Shown: piece by piece, positions 1 through 9,479 of the stretch
Position numbering within the stretch: position 1 is the stretch's first letter
How the letters are laid out: each line of letters opens with the position of its first letter
Assembly: GCA_964036315.1 (NCBI GenBank)
Contig: OZ038480.1
Span: 15,236,805 to 15,300,804 of the forward strand
From: Acanthosepion esculentum
Taxonomy: Eukaryota > Mollusca > Cephalopoda > Sepiida > Sepiidae
DNA: 64,000 nt
Reading direction: 5' to 3'
Notes under the pieces: model-generated
Seen by the model: the letters and a program-made list of their open reading frames with translations, nothing else
The model's database searches: none
What the model was told of the DNA's origin: nothing
Program-made: the position numbers and the translations under genes

Positions 1-19
1 GACAGAAGGAATCTATGTC

Positions 20-290
20 ATGGCGGTGAGAAAGTAACTGAAGTTGAGATTTCATGAACAAAGACATTATAAACCCTTTTGTCAAGAATCTCAGGAACAT
101 CAGACCAGATATGACAGCCATATTCAATCCACTAAACAACATTAAATTTATAAATGTTCAAGATGGATACTGACGAGAAAAAAAATTTCTAGCTCGACAG
201 AGTGAACTAACTTTCATAGCAAGACCTACCAATTGATTCAATATAATCTTTTCACTTCATGTCAGTGGAAAAAAGTGAGCACACGAAAGT
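20..290 (-). mobile_element. LINE-B remnant
   Basis: Short stretches match better LINE-B copies in this window: the part near 30-60 resembles 42915-42955, and the part near 230-265 resembles 22415-22450, both reading on the minus strand. There is no open frame. The rest up to about 600 is AT-rich with nothing recognisable. Confidence 0.4.
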
Positions 291-602
291 GCAATGAGTT
301 TTTCTCCTGTGTAATTGTTGTGTTAATTTTCTTGTAATAAATGACATGCTAACCTATTTAGATTGTACATTAAATTCCCAGTTTATTTTCCTCTTTTCTG
401 ACAGCGTTTTTTGTTTTAATTGAAAAGAACTCGTGATCGTACCAGATGCCTAATTTAATTTTTAAGAATTTGAATTTCAAACAAGTTCGTGTATGGTATC
501 TGATATTTTAGAGGGTTGCCTAAAATTTAAAATCCGCCACCTAAAATTACCGTTAGTCAAACTTTTAAGGAAACTACATTCGCAGTATTGGGTTCATTTT
601 TT

Positions 603-677
603 TTAATTATTATCATTATTATTATTTTTTTTATTTTTATTATTATTACTATTACTATTATTATTATTATTACTATG

Positions 678-721
<44 letters not shown>

Positions 722-722
722 A
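603..722. repeat. ATT/TTA microsatellite
   Basis: Interrupted trinucleotide tract, mostly ATT. It opens frames on both strands (poly-Ile and poly-Asn) that are repeat artefacts. A shorter tract of the same type lies at 1107-1124, so the LINE fragment between them is bracketed by ATT repeats. Confidence 0.9.
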
Positions 723-838
723 ACTATTTTTTTTCCTTTGATATATGCCGTTTACACATTCCTTTCCGGGTCCCGACCAGGGACCTAAGGTTAGAAATGG
801 TATCATGGCACTTTCCACTGAAAAAAAAATAATAATTA

Positions 839-1099
839 TTACATAGATAAAGCCCTTCGTAAAGTGTGGGCTGTACTTGTCAGAAGAATTTTTTGTATCT
901 CTTTGAGGGATGGACTTCCAGGGATCCCTTCAATCAGCCTACTGGAATCTTTTCCAACCAGTCCAAGGGCTCCAACTACAACAGGGATTGTTGATGTTCC
1001 CATGTGCCACATTTTTGAGATTTCTATTTCAAGGTCCTTGTATTTTGACAGTTTTTCGAATATCTTCAAAGATACATTGCAGTCTGCAGGGACTGCCAT
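839..1099 (-). pseudogene. LINE-F reverse transcriptase C-terminal fragment
   Basis: An 86-codon open stretch reading MAVPADCNVSL, then LSKYKDLEIEISKMW, then IPVVVGALGLVG and LLTSTAHTLRRALSM. This order is known from the C-terminal tail of non-LTR retrotransposon polyproteins common in invertebrates, downstream of the RT domain. The RT catalytic core is absent, so the copy is strongly 5'-truncated. The sequence after the stop (about 720-838 on this strand) is probably its 3' UTR, ending in the ATT tract. A host gene is unlikely. Confidence 0.7.
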
Positions 1100-1149
1100 A
1101 TCAATTATTATTATTATTATTAAATATACGTTAAAACGGTTCAGCTAAA

Positions 1150-2014
1150 GTAAGTCCGCCTGGCTCGAAGTGAGCTATTATTAAATTACTTTGGAAAAAG
1201 GTACAAAACCTTCAGTTCTGAGATGATACTTCGAAATCTAGAAGGTGTCCCCCCAAATTTTGTCTATAGTCTACATCTACAGAGATTTCTTTTACTCTAA
1301 ACAAAAACTGACAAAAATATTTTATTTACATTTAATTTTTACCTACTCTATTATTAGGCTGGAAAAATGCCATGTTACATTTGTATATGGATAAGAAACA
1401 AGTTTTTCTTTGGACTTAATTAATATATTTGATGAAGAAAAATGTTCCTCTCTTTATCGATAACATAATTCTATCTATTTGGAAAATCGTTAATTCCACA
1501 GGCGTAAAATTCTTCAGTTTCGATGCAAAGAAACACTCGATATCAGTTTTACTATTTTCTCAATTAATAAATTCGATTCCCTCTAAAATGTTGCAATGAT
1601 CTGAAAAGATGATAATCAGATGGTGCAAAATCGGGAGAGTAGAAGGATGAAGCAAAACTTCCATATTTATTAATATATTCTTTTCCTGTGTCATTCGGAC
1701 GGTATATCTATAGTATAAATTCGTAGTCGGTGTAAGAAGTGTTTTGTTATTTTCTTACCGTGTAAAGTAACTCCGTAAATTGTATTGTATAATCAGATCA
1801 AAAAGGTTCTTCCGAACTGATTTTTGAACTTGGAAATCTTAACAAAAAGAATGAATGGGATGAATATTAAAAGTCTTAAGAACAAGCGACATCAAATCGA
1901 TAAGGAGCACTGAATATTCATTACAAATATTTACTCGAAAGATGGATTAAATTTTAAATAAATTAAACTTAATAAAAAAATAATTCAGATCTCTCACTGA
2001 TCAGTGGAAACACC
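1150..2014. other. AT-rich, nothing recognised
   Basis: I see no open frame of note, RNA gene or repeat family member here. Confidence 0.5.
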
Positions 2015-2026
2015 AAAGGAAAACTC

Positions 2027-2760
2027 GTCCTGGGCATGACGATAAACTACATCCGCGTCCTGGGCATGACGATAAACTACATCCGCGTCCTGGGCATGAC
2101 GATAAACTACACCCACGTCCTGGGTAAGACGATAAACTACATCCGACAGCATGACCTCTGATTAGGAGGTTTTGAGGAGAGTGGAACCACTTCTTAATTG
2201 CTGGTATTCCTTAGGTCCACCCTGACCTAGGGTGGTAACACCTGTTAGGATCCCAGCTATAGGCAAATAGTTAACCCCCAAATTGCAGTCAAAACACTAT
2301 GAAAGTGTAAAAATGGGTTTTAATACCAGCAATACATTTTTGTAAAAATTATTACCAGCAATACATTATTAACAGAAATGCATTTTTGATGAAAAAATAT
2401 TACCAGAAATACATTTTTGAAGGAAAAAGGTGTTGCCAGCAATGCAATTTTTAAGGAAAAAAATATTACCAGCAATCCATTTTTGAGGAAATATATTACC
2501 AACAATACAATTTAGAAGGAAAAATATTACCAACAATACATTTTTGAAGAAAGAAATATACCAGCTATACGTTTTTGAAGAAAAAATATTGCCAGCTATA
2601 CATTTTTGTGGAAAAATATTACCAGCTATACATTTTTGGGGAAGAAATATATATTAGTATCAATACATTTTTGAAAAAGAATATTACCAGCAATAAAAAT
2701 CTTGTCGGCATTAAATAACCCATTGAGATTGATATGCCGTAAAACAAAACAAACCAAACC
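2027..2760 (+). mobile_element. Family R retroposon, copy 1
   Basis: In sense orientation it starts with four copies of a roughly 30 bp head monomer (GTCCTGGGYATGACGATAAA ... CATCCGC). A unique head follows (about 2150-2290), then many imperfect ~30 bp repeats around TATTACCAGCAATACATTTT (2320-2700). Next comes an imperfect stem-loop (CGGCATT ... ATATGCCG, 2707-2739) and a tail rich in AAACC. It is bracketed by 12 bp direct repeats with one mismatch: AAAGGAAAACTC at 2015-2026 and AAAGCAAAACTC at 2761-2772. No ORF is present. A variable-length target duplication, a simple-repeat 3' tail and no terminal inverted repeats point to LINE-driven retroposition (inference). I know no named family that it matches. 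Confidence 0.8.
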
Positions 2761-2772
2761 AAAGCAAAACTC

Positions 2773-3400
2773 CTGTGTTGAATCAAAGCGAGACTTATAC
2801 TTGATGTGGATGCTATCAAGGGGGAATCAGTACGAACCAGCTTTCAGAAATCATTTCCAATTGAACTATGCATAAAATTCTAATTTGTCATTGAGTATTT
2901 TTCAGCCAATCGCAATTGTTCTCGAACGTCTCGTCTCTGATCCACTTGAAACAGATTTGGGTGAAAGCAGCTTTTTAAATTCAACTGGATGAGAGATCAC
3001 TGCATGACAAAAACTCCACACTTGAAACAGGAAATAACTGTAATGTTAAAGACAATGTTATATCAATCTTTCTTTCTCACATTTGAATAAAAGTATGTAC
3101 TTACAATTATACACATAATTATAACAGCCGGCTACTCGTTTACAAACACATCCGTTTGCTACGACGACTAGTGAATTCCTGTTGCAGACGCCTGTTTGTT
3201 CAGCCACAGAGCCAACCTGTGGTTTATGCTAAAAGGTCCTTAGTTAAAGATTCTGGAATAGAGCGCATCATCTGGCATGATTATCTGACATGATCAACAG
3301 TTTTGAACAAAGGCCAAACGATCGGTCACGATGACTTGTGAGGATCACAACCATCGATTGTTTCTGGACAGTTCTGTCTATCCAGTTTCACTCACAATGT
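2773..3400. other. No gene seen
   Basis: Mixed-composition sequence without a recognisable frame or repeat. It lies between a family R copy and the zinc-finger fragments. Confidence 0.45.
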
Positions 3401-3475
3401 ATAAGTCAATCTGTGGTATGACATTGGATCACTTTCCATACATAAATGCTGATGTATGTTGATTGCGACGTCTTG

Positions 3476-3814
3476 TCAGATAGCCACTCCTTCATTGATT
3501 GACCGTCCGTGAACCCGTTGATGACTTTCCAGTCCTGCCAGCGACTTGCATATCTTATAGCAGATTTGGCACTCATGATCATTGGCGTTGGTTGAGACGA
3601 CAGACACTGTGTTGGCATCACCGCGAACTTTCATGTGACGCTTGAGACCACTAGCAGATCGGTAAACTCTAGAGCAGTGACAGCATGAGAAGTTTCCATC
3701 CTGGGATTCAATGCACGGCATGGGAGGGACAACGAGTGTCGTTGGATTGCTTTCATGCGATTTCATGTGATTAACCAGGCCTGCCTTTGACAGAAGGGTC
3801 CGGTCACACACCAC
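3476..3814 (-). pseudogene. C2H2-type zinc-finger fragment
   Basis: A 112-codon open stretch. It has a partial finger (GLVNHMKSH), a finger with C-x2-C and H-x3-4 spacing (CCHCSRVYRSASGLKRHMK), and a third (CQICYKICKSLAGLESHQRVH). The AGL-x2-H pattern is the type found at the ends of invertebrate LINE polyproteins and in some multi-finger proteins, so a transposon origin is more likely than a host gene. Neither end has a convincing start or intron. A diverged second copy lies just downstream. Confidence 0.6.
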
Positions 3815-3987
3815 ACAGACCCAGGCATCTCCACAATTGGCCGGCAGATGTTCCCGTCTTCTGCTCTCTTGAGCTTTACCCGATCTGTTCTTGCTGCTTC
3901 AAAATTTCAGCACCCTTGAAAATCACAGACTTCCACTGGCCACGATCAAATGCTAGGGACTCCCAATCATCAACGGGAACACCAAAA

Positions 3988-4052
3988 ATAGATAGATAGA
4001 TACATACATACATACATACATACATACATACATACATACATACATACATACA
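3988..4052. repeat. ATAG/CATA microsatellite
   Basis: Four ATAG units followed by about fourteen ATAC/CATA units, lying exactly between the two zinc-finger fragment copies. Confidence 0.9.
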
Positions 4053-4366
4053 TGTTGATTGCGACGTCTTGTCAGACGATTGCCACTCCTTCATTGATTG
4101 ACCGTCCGTGAACACGTTGGTGACTTTTCCGTCCTACCAGCGACTTGCATATCTTGTAGCAGATTTGTCACTCATGATCATTGGCGTTGGTTGCGACAAC
4201 AGACACGGTGTTGGCATCACCGTGAACTTTCATGTGACGCTTGAGACCACCAGCTGATCGGTGAACTCTAGTGACAGCATGAGAAGATTCCATTCTTGGA
4301 CTCAATGCGTGGCTTGGGAAGGACAACAAGTGTCGTTGGATTGCTTTCATGCGATTTCATGTGAGA
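4053..4366 (-). pseudogene. Tandem duplicate of the zinc-finger fragment
   Basis: Colinear with 3459-3772 at high identity, with small deletions (for example around 4268, where a codon run of the second finger is lost) and a stop-laden frame. It is a local tandem duplication with the tetranucleotide tract between copies. Non-functional. Confidence 0.7.
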
Positions 4367-4369
4367 TAC

Positions 4370-4900
4370 ATACATTCATATCTATAACGTAACATCTTTA
4401 CAATGTCACTTTCAAACACGCCCACTCAGTACGTGTGCAAACGTTTTTCGTCAGTCACACACTAAACATTAGCGACATTGTAAAATATTTTGTGATTTAT
4501 TAAAATATTAAACTTTTTTTTTCTTGAAATGTTTAATGATCTTGACAGATTTTTCACATTCTTTCTCACAGTTTTATTTCTTAAAAGCACGTGTATTTTA
4601 TTCTTGTAGGTGATCCTTGTAGAATCCTTCTTGCAGGAAAACACTTCACTTCTTTGGAGTGAGTTGTCCAGCAAAACGCCTTGAACTTAAGTTGTGACAC
4701 TGTTTGCATAACAAACACAAGGAACCAAAACTAAACACAGTAAGTCTCCTAAAATATACAGTCAATACAAAACGTTAAATTTATGACGAGAGCCTTCATC
4801 ACTCTCCCATTACCCTGTTAGTCCTTTGTAATGACACGGACAAGCCAGTGCTTCTGTCAGGGGTAAAGAAACCTATTTGTAGAAGAAACCCTTCAAGTCT
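4370..4900. other. No gene seen
   Basis: AT-rich. The 70-codon frame on the minus strand (4462-4674) is lysine- and asparagine-rich with no family signature. Confidence 0.45.
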
Positions 4901-4921
4901 TCTATAAACCATACGACCACA

Positions 4922-5041
4922 GACATACGGCCATATCAGGCTGAAACAACGGTTCTCGTCCGACCACCGAAATTAAGCAACGTCGATCCTGATCAATATC
5001 TAGATGGGTGACCGCTTGGGAATACCGGGTGCTGTTAGCTT
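4922..5041 (+). pseudogene. 5S rRNA-derived sequence
   Basis: A 120 bp match to animal 5S rRNA end to end. It begins GACATACGGCCATATCA, contains CTCGTCCGA, the internal promoter block AATTAAGCAACGTCG and the C-box block GATGGGTGACCGCTTGGGAA, and ends ACCGGGTGCTGT. The last internal-control block is nearly intact, while several stem positions are changed (for example CGATCCTGATC). It is not followed by a T-run terminator. Instead it runs directly into a tRNA-like segment, so it reads as the head of a SINE and not as a functional 5S gene. Confidence 0.85.
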
Positions 5042-5215
5042 AGATGTGCTGGTGGCTTAAGAAATAACGGCTCGGAATTGAAATCGGAGAACCATGTTCG
5101 AACCCCAGTCGGGTTCGTTATATTCACTTACGCGCAAAGACCTATGGGAAAGATACGAATCCATCTATTCTCCCCCTCCCCAGATATGGTTTACCGTATT
5201 TTCCGGCTTACAAGA
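4922..5215 (+). mobile_element. 5S-tRNA chimeric SINE
   Basis: The 5S-like head is followed by a tRNA-like module with an A-box-like block (TGGCTTAAGAAA, from 5052) and a clean B-box (GTTCGAACCCC, 5096-5106). A body with TTATATTCACTTACG and a pyrimidine-rich end (TCTCCCCCTCCCC) comes next. The same tRNA-like module and body, without the 5S head, recur at 26130-26300, which shows this is a dispersed family. The 5S-plus-tRNA arrangement is the one known from vertebrate AmnSINE1 and SINE3-type elements. Confidence 0.7.
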
Positions 5216-5690
5216 CACTGCGGCATGAAAGACGTACCCTAATACTGGAAAGAAATTTCCAAGACGTTGGAAATATATTTAAAAGACATGAAAGACCCAC
5301 CCTAATAATGGAAATAAATTTCTAAGAAAGAAAAAAGTCATTTCAATACAACAACACATTCACCATGCGTGACCTCACATCCTGGCGTCACGGATTCTAG
5401 GAAGATTCGCCGTAAACATTTTTGCAATAGGAAAACTCGCCTCAAGAATTTTCATCGTAGAAAACTTTGCCGTAAGACAATTTCGTCGCATTTTTTTAAT
5501 ATGCGAAGTACCTTGTTATCAAATATATCTGGCTCACACTATTGTTACTTCGATTTAAACATTTTAATAAGCGAAGTTACAGAATCAAAATCCTACATCA
5601 TTCATCCTCGTCAGTGAGGATCGCAAAAATTTCAACTTGACACCAGAACCTACGACACGCAATTTCATATTTCATTTTGAATACGCAACC
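5216..5690. other. Short direct duplication, otherwise nothing
   Basis: Two degenerate copies of a ~65 bp unit (AAAGACGTACCCTAATACTG at 5228 and a relative at 5290). The rest shows no coding or repeat family signal. Confidence 0.45.
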
Positions 5691-5694
5691 AAGT

Positions 5695-5882
5695 TCAATA
5701 TAAAATACCTGCTAAGGCTGCTAAGGATATTATGGACCGAGCGTGTGAGCAACAATAAGGTTTTGAAGAGGATGCAAACAAGGAAGAAGCTTATACTTAA
5801 CATCAGGAAGAGGAAGCTGAAATTTCTGGGACATGCAATGAGAAGGGACGGCTTGGAGAATGTGATACTCATAGGTAAATAG
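5695..5882 (+). pseudogene. LINE-A polyprotein C-terminal scrap
   Basis: Reads LRILWTERVSNNKVLKRMQ, then LILNIRKRKLKFLGHAMRR and GLENVILIGK, the region just after the RT domain. It is colinear with the better copies at 12950-13130 and 34900-35090. It ends where the family S element begins. Only the C-terminal tail is present. Confidence 0.75.
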
Positions 5883-5999
5883 AGGGAAAGAGAGATACTT
5901 AGTTTTAGGTTATTAGCAATACGGATTAATATTATATTGAGGAAAGGTAATTATTGTTTCTTTTTGTTTTATAAGTAAATTCAATTGCAATTTTATAAG

Positions 6000-6334
6000 T
6001 GTTATGGGAACTTGCACATAAGAATAATCGACTATTCCGTACATCATAAATACTGCGCCTCAAGGGGGAGCGGCAGTTCGGCTCAGAGTTCAGTTCAGAG
6101 TCAGAGACAGTCAGCAGAGTCAGACGATTACTGTAAGAAATTGGAACAGTGATACTGGTCGAGACAACATAGTTCTCTCTAACTAAAACCTGATTGTCAT
6201 TACTAAAACTTCTACTTGTTTGTACATATTTCTGTTTGTAATATATCTGTGTTATTCCATACCTGTGTTCGAGTTATTCTTCATTGGTTCTACCTTGGAC
6301 CATCAACGTGGTACAAGGAACTTGGACCATAACA
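6000..6334 (+). mobile_element. Solo LTR with target site duplication
   Basis: Starts TGTTATGG and ends CCATAACA, an 8 bp terminal inverted repeat of TG...CA type. It is flanked by the 5 bp duplication ATAAG at 5995-5999 and 6335-6339. The inverted family S copy at 55.9-56.8 kb keeps the uninterrupted site, so the insertion boundaries are proven by comparison. No internal region remains, consistent with LTR-LTR recombination. The 335 bp length and 5 bp duplication fit Ty3/Gypsy or BEL-type elements. The strand is assigned by convention. Confidence 0.9.
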
Positions 6335-6842
6335 ATAAGTAAATTCAATATTGTTTAGTTTATTTGCAAGATCAGATAATATATTGATAAAGCACTATCA
6401 ATATATTGGACATATGTCGGAAGGGACCGATCTCTAGAAATTCTAAAAGAGGACAAGCTAAAACCTGTTAACAAATGCTTCAGCGCCTAAAAAAACGAGT
6501 ACAATAAAAAATTAACCTCTACTTATCTACAGATAAAACCATTAAAAAATGCTAACTCATTAGAAACCAATGCTATTTCACTTTCGACAATGATTTTTAT
6601 AAACAGAAATTCAGGTTACCAATGTGAGCGCCACTGAGCGGTATTTCGTAAGCAATGGTTTGAACGCTCTGACTTTTTCCAACGATTAATCATAGCAGAT
6701 TATGTATTCTCTCCCATTAACTGCAATTAAGACCTGTCCAGCATAGATCACTTTCGTTGGTTCCGTTCAAGATGAAGAAGCATAAATGTGCTGGAGAATT
6801 TTTATATTTATTAAAATATACTTTTAAATATGGTTATACATT

Positions 6843-6957
6843 ATGAAATGAACAAAGTCCGACAATTATTTTTAAGACATTTTTTTTTATGTTTATACGT
6901 TCTTTTTATAGATACAAATATTTAAGTAAATGCTCTGTTTATAATAAACAGTATTAA
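6843..6957. repeat. Family S inverted arm, left
   Basis: Pairs with 7083-7193 as an inverted repeat of about 110 bp. It contains AACAAAGTCCGACAATTATT and the inner end GTTTATAATAAACAG, itself a short palindrome. The arms enclose the tRNA-like core. A worn copy of the arm is seen at 25137-25240 and one full arm at 56029-56147. Confidence 0.85.
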
Positions 6958-6970
6958 CAACATTTACCAG

Positions 6971-7051
6971 CCTCTGTGGCTCAATCGGTAAAAGCACGTC
7001 AGGCTATATGACGGTTCTGTATAGGATACAGGTTCGATTCCAGTTGGAGGA
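6971..7051 (+). tRNA. tRNA-like core with long variable arm (probably not a functional tRNA)
   Basis: A-box-like TGGCTCAATCGG and perfect B-box GGTTCGATTCC. It folds as a type II (Ser/Leu-like) tRNA. The acceptor pairs CCTCTG with the GGAGG side, a 5 bp anticodon stem CGTCA/TGACG carries loop GGCTATA, the variable arm CTGTAT-AGG-ATACAG follows, and then the T arm. The would-be anticodon is CTA and position 33 is G instead of U, so decoding is unlikely. It is the core of a repeated element. The copy at 55938-56017 keeps all boxes with a few changes, mainly in the variable arm. Confidence 0.6.
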
Positions 7052-7082
7052 CGCATATTTTCTATGAAAATTTCTCGGACAT

Positions 7083-7193
7083 TTAATACTGTTTATTATA
7101 AACAGAGCATTTACTTAAATATTTGTATCTATAAAAAGAATGTATAAACATAAAAAATCTCTTAAAATAATTGTCGGACTTTGTCCATTTCAT
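7083..7193. repeat. Family S inverted arm, right
   Basis: Reverse complement of 6843-6957 with few mismatches. In the second genomic copy this arm is cut off after about 20 bp (55886-55905), so the hairpin is intact only here. Confidence 0.85.
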
Positions 7194-7600
7194 AGGTAAA
7201 ATATTTTGGAAGGGACCGATCTCTAGAATTTCTAAACAAGGACAAGCTAAAACCTGTTAACAAATAATTGAGCGCTTAAAAATATCAAGTACAATAAAAA
7301 AAATTAACCTCCATTTATCTATATCTTTAAAAATGCTTAACTCAGTAACCAATGTTATTTTCCTTTAGACAGTGATTTTTATAAACATAAATTCAGGTTA
7401 CCGATCCGATCGCCTCTTAGCAGTGTTTTTAAGCAATGGTAACCAATGGTTTTGATGAGCGTATTGACTTTTTTTTAACAACCAATAACGGCAGATTATG
7501 TAATCTCTCCCAGTGACTGTAATCAGGGTCTACCTAGCATAGACTAAGTGCAAATCACCGGTTGGTTCCGTGGTGTTGAAGATAAAAATGTTCCGGAGAG
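7194..7600 (+). repeat. Diverged direct copy of the family S body
   Basis: Begins GGTAAAATATTTTGGAAGGG and is colinear with 6415-6800, with many substitutions and small indels. It breaks off into a GA microsatellite where the arm would start. It is older than the main copy. Confidence 0.75.
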
Positions 7601-7680
7601 AGAGAGAGAGAGAGAGAGTGTGTGTGTGTGTGTTTTTTTTTTTATGTGTGTGTACGCGCGCGTGCGTGCGTTCGTGCATG
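7598..7680. repeat. GA / GT / T microsatellites
   Basis: Consecutive AG, TG and poly-T tracts, then alternating purine-pyrimidine CG-rich repeats. 7690-8130 is AT-rich with nothing recognised except a CTGAAGGAACGAAACG-type motif on the minus strand near 7770. Confidence 0.85.
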
Positions 7681-8144
7681 TATGAAAATTCAGATATAAA
7701 TATATCTGTAAGGACAATATAAATAAATTAAAAATGACAAGAGGAAAACTTTTTATACCAACGCGTTTCGTTCCTTCAGATACTTTATAAAGGTAAGTGT
7801 AGAAATTTTATTTGGTAACCTGTATTTTTGGGCCGAAGTAACGTGCAGAAAAATATTTTTTAAGTTTTCAAATTTTCACTTAGAGAAGTCTCTAAAATAT
7901 TCTAAAATCTCCCGGTGTAAAATAAGTTAAACTATGGAGGACGCTAGGTGATGTAATTTTCCAACCAATTAAACCAAAAGGAGTTAATGTTGTTGTAGTT
8001 GATTTTTATATATGTATGCATTGATTATTTATTTATTTTAAATTTAAATAAATAGATAAGGAAATTTTTTTAAAATACATAAAATAAGAATACATTCTTA
8101 TTTATGTATTTTTTTAATTTTATTTATTTATTTAAATTATTTTT

Positions 8145-9271
8145 GGTTTGGTTTATTTTGTTTTACGGCATATCAACCTCAATGGGTTATTTAATGCCGA
8201 CAGCATTTTTAGGATAGATTCGTATGAATAGAATATGTATTCTTTGGTTTAGATTGGTTTAGTTTATTTTGCTTTATGGCATATCAACCTCAATGGGTTA
8301 TTTAATGCCGACAACATTTTTAGGATAGATTCCTATGAATAGTATATGTATTCTTTGGTTTAGATTGGTTTGGTTTACTTTGTATTACGGCATATCAACC
8401 TCAATGCGTTATTTAATGCCGACAACATTTTTAGGATAGATTCCTATGAATAGAATATGTATTCTTTGGTTTAGATTGGTTTAGTTTATTTTGCTTTACG
8501 GCATATCAACCTCAATGGGTTATTTAATGCCGACAACATTTTTAGGATAGATTCCTATGAATAGAATATGTATTCTTTGGTTTAGATTGGTTTGGTTTAT
8601 TTTGTTTTACGGCATATCAACCTCAATGCGTTATTTAATGCCGACAACATTTTTAGGATAGATTCCTATGAATAGAATATGTATTCTTTGGTTTAGATTG
8701 GTTTAGTTTATTTTGCTTTACGGCATATCAACCTCAATGGGTTATTTAATGCCGACAACATTTTTAGGATAGATTCCTATGAATAGAATATGTATTCTTT
8801 GGTTTAGATTGGTTTGGTTTACTTTGTATTACGGCATATCAACCTCAATGGGTTATTTAATGCCGACAATATTTTTAGGATAGATTCGTATGAATAGAAT
8901 ATGTATTCTTTGGTTTAGATTGGCTTGGTTTATTTTGTTTTACTGCATATCAACCTCAATGGGTTATTTAATGCCGACAACATTTTTTATTGCTGGTAAT
9001 ATTTTGTTTTGTCAAAAATCTGTTTCTGGTAATATTTTTCCTTCAAAATTGTATTGCTGGTAATAATTTTTTTTCAACAAAGAATTGCTGATAATAGTTA
9101 ACTATTTGTCCATAGATGGGACCCTAACAGGTCAGGGTGTACCTGGGAACACCTGTAATTAAGAGGTGGCTCCACGCTCCTCAAAACCACCTGGTCAGAG
9201 GCCTTGCTGCTGGATGTAGTTTATCGTCTTACCCAGGACGCGTATGTAGTTTAACGTCTTACCAAAGACGA
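8145..9271 (-). mobile_element. Family R retroposon, copy 2 (expanded)
   Basis: Opposite orientation to copy 1. It is flanked by an exact 12 bp duplication TAAATTATTTTT (8133-8144 and 9272-9283). The 3' stem-loop module has been amplified into about eight tandem units of ~112 bp (8150-8995). The CCAGCAATA-type repeats (8990-9100), the unique head with CTAACAGGTCAGGGTG and two head monomers (9212-9270) follow. No ORF. Confidence 0.8.
8150..8995. repeat. ~112 bp tandem array inside family R copy 2
   Basis: GGCATATCAACCTCAATG recurs about every 112 bp (near 8168, 8279, 8390, 8500, 8610, 8722, 8832, 8944). Each unit carries the stem-loop and the GGTTTGG tract plus AGGATAGATTCCTATGAATA. The units are nearly identical, which indicates recent expansion. 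Confidence 0.85.
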
Positions 9272-9479
9272 TAAATTATTTTTAATTTTCAAATGTTAAA
9301 TGTTTCTTTTAATATTTTTTAAATTTTATGATTATGCATAATTATGTTGACTTGAGAAAAGAGTATTGTAATGGAAATATTCGATATAATCCAGGGTGTG
9401 ATTTAATACTATATTTAGAATCGATAATTGCAGTTTGAATAACTTTTCGACTAAATTATTTCTACTTTAATTGAACCTG

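Larger units (their letters stand above)
5900..7193 (+). mobile_element. Family S foldback element, copy 1
   Basis: About 870 bp of this segment (after removing the 335 bp LTR) is repeated almost exactly, in inverted orientation, at 55886-56772. Its parts are a unique left body (5900-6842), an inverted-repeat arm (6843-6957), a tRNA-like core (6958-7082) and the opposite arm (7083-7193). There is no ORF. A diverged direct copy of part of the body follows at 7194-7600, so it may once have been tandem. I do not recognise the family. Confidence 0.75.

Noticed and set aside
2027..2760. A CRISPR-like array in the ~30 bp repeats of family R
   Set aside because: The units are contiguous degenerate tandem repeats without regular unique spacers, and the context is an animal genome.
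3476..4350. A host zinc-finger gene cluster
   Set aside because: Two decayed copies of one fragment separated by a microsatellite. The finger type is common at LINE polyprotein ends.
4922..5041. A functional 5S rRNA gene
   Set aside because: No terminator, several stem changes, and fusion to a tRNA-like SINE body.
6971..7051. A functional suppressor-type tRNA with anticodon CTA
   Set aside because: Position 33 is not U, the acceptor stem is imperfect, and the sequence is the core of a repeated foldback element.
7750..7800. A hammerhead-like CTGA...CGAAACG motif on the minus strand
   Set aside because: No stem II between the two blocks, only a short similarity to the family F motif.
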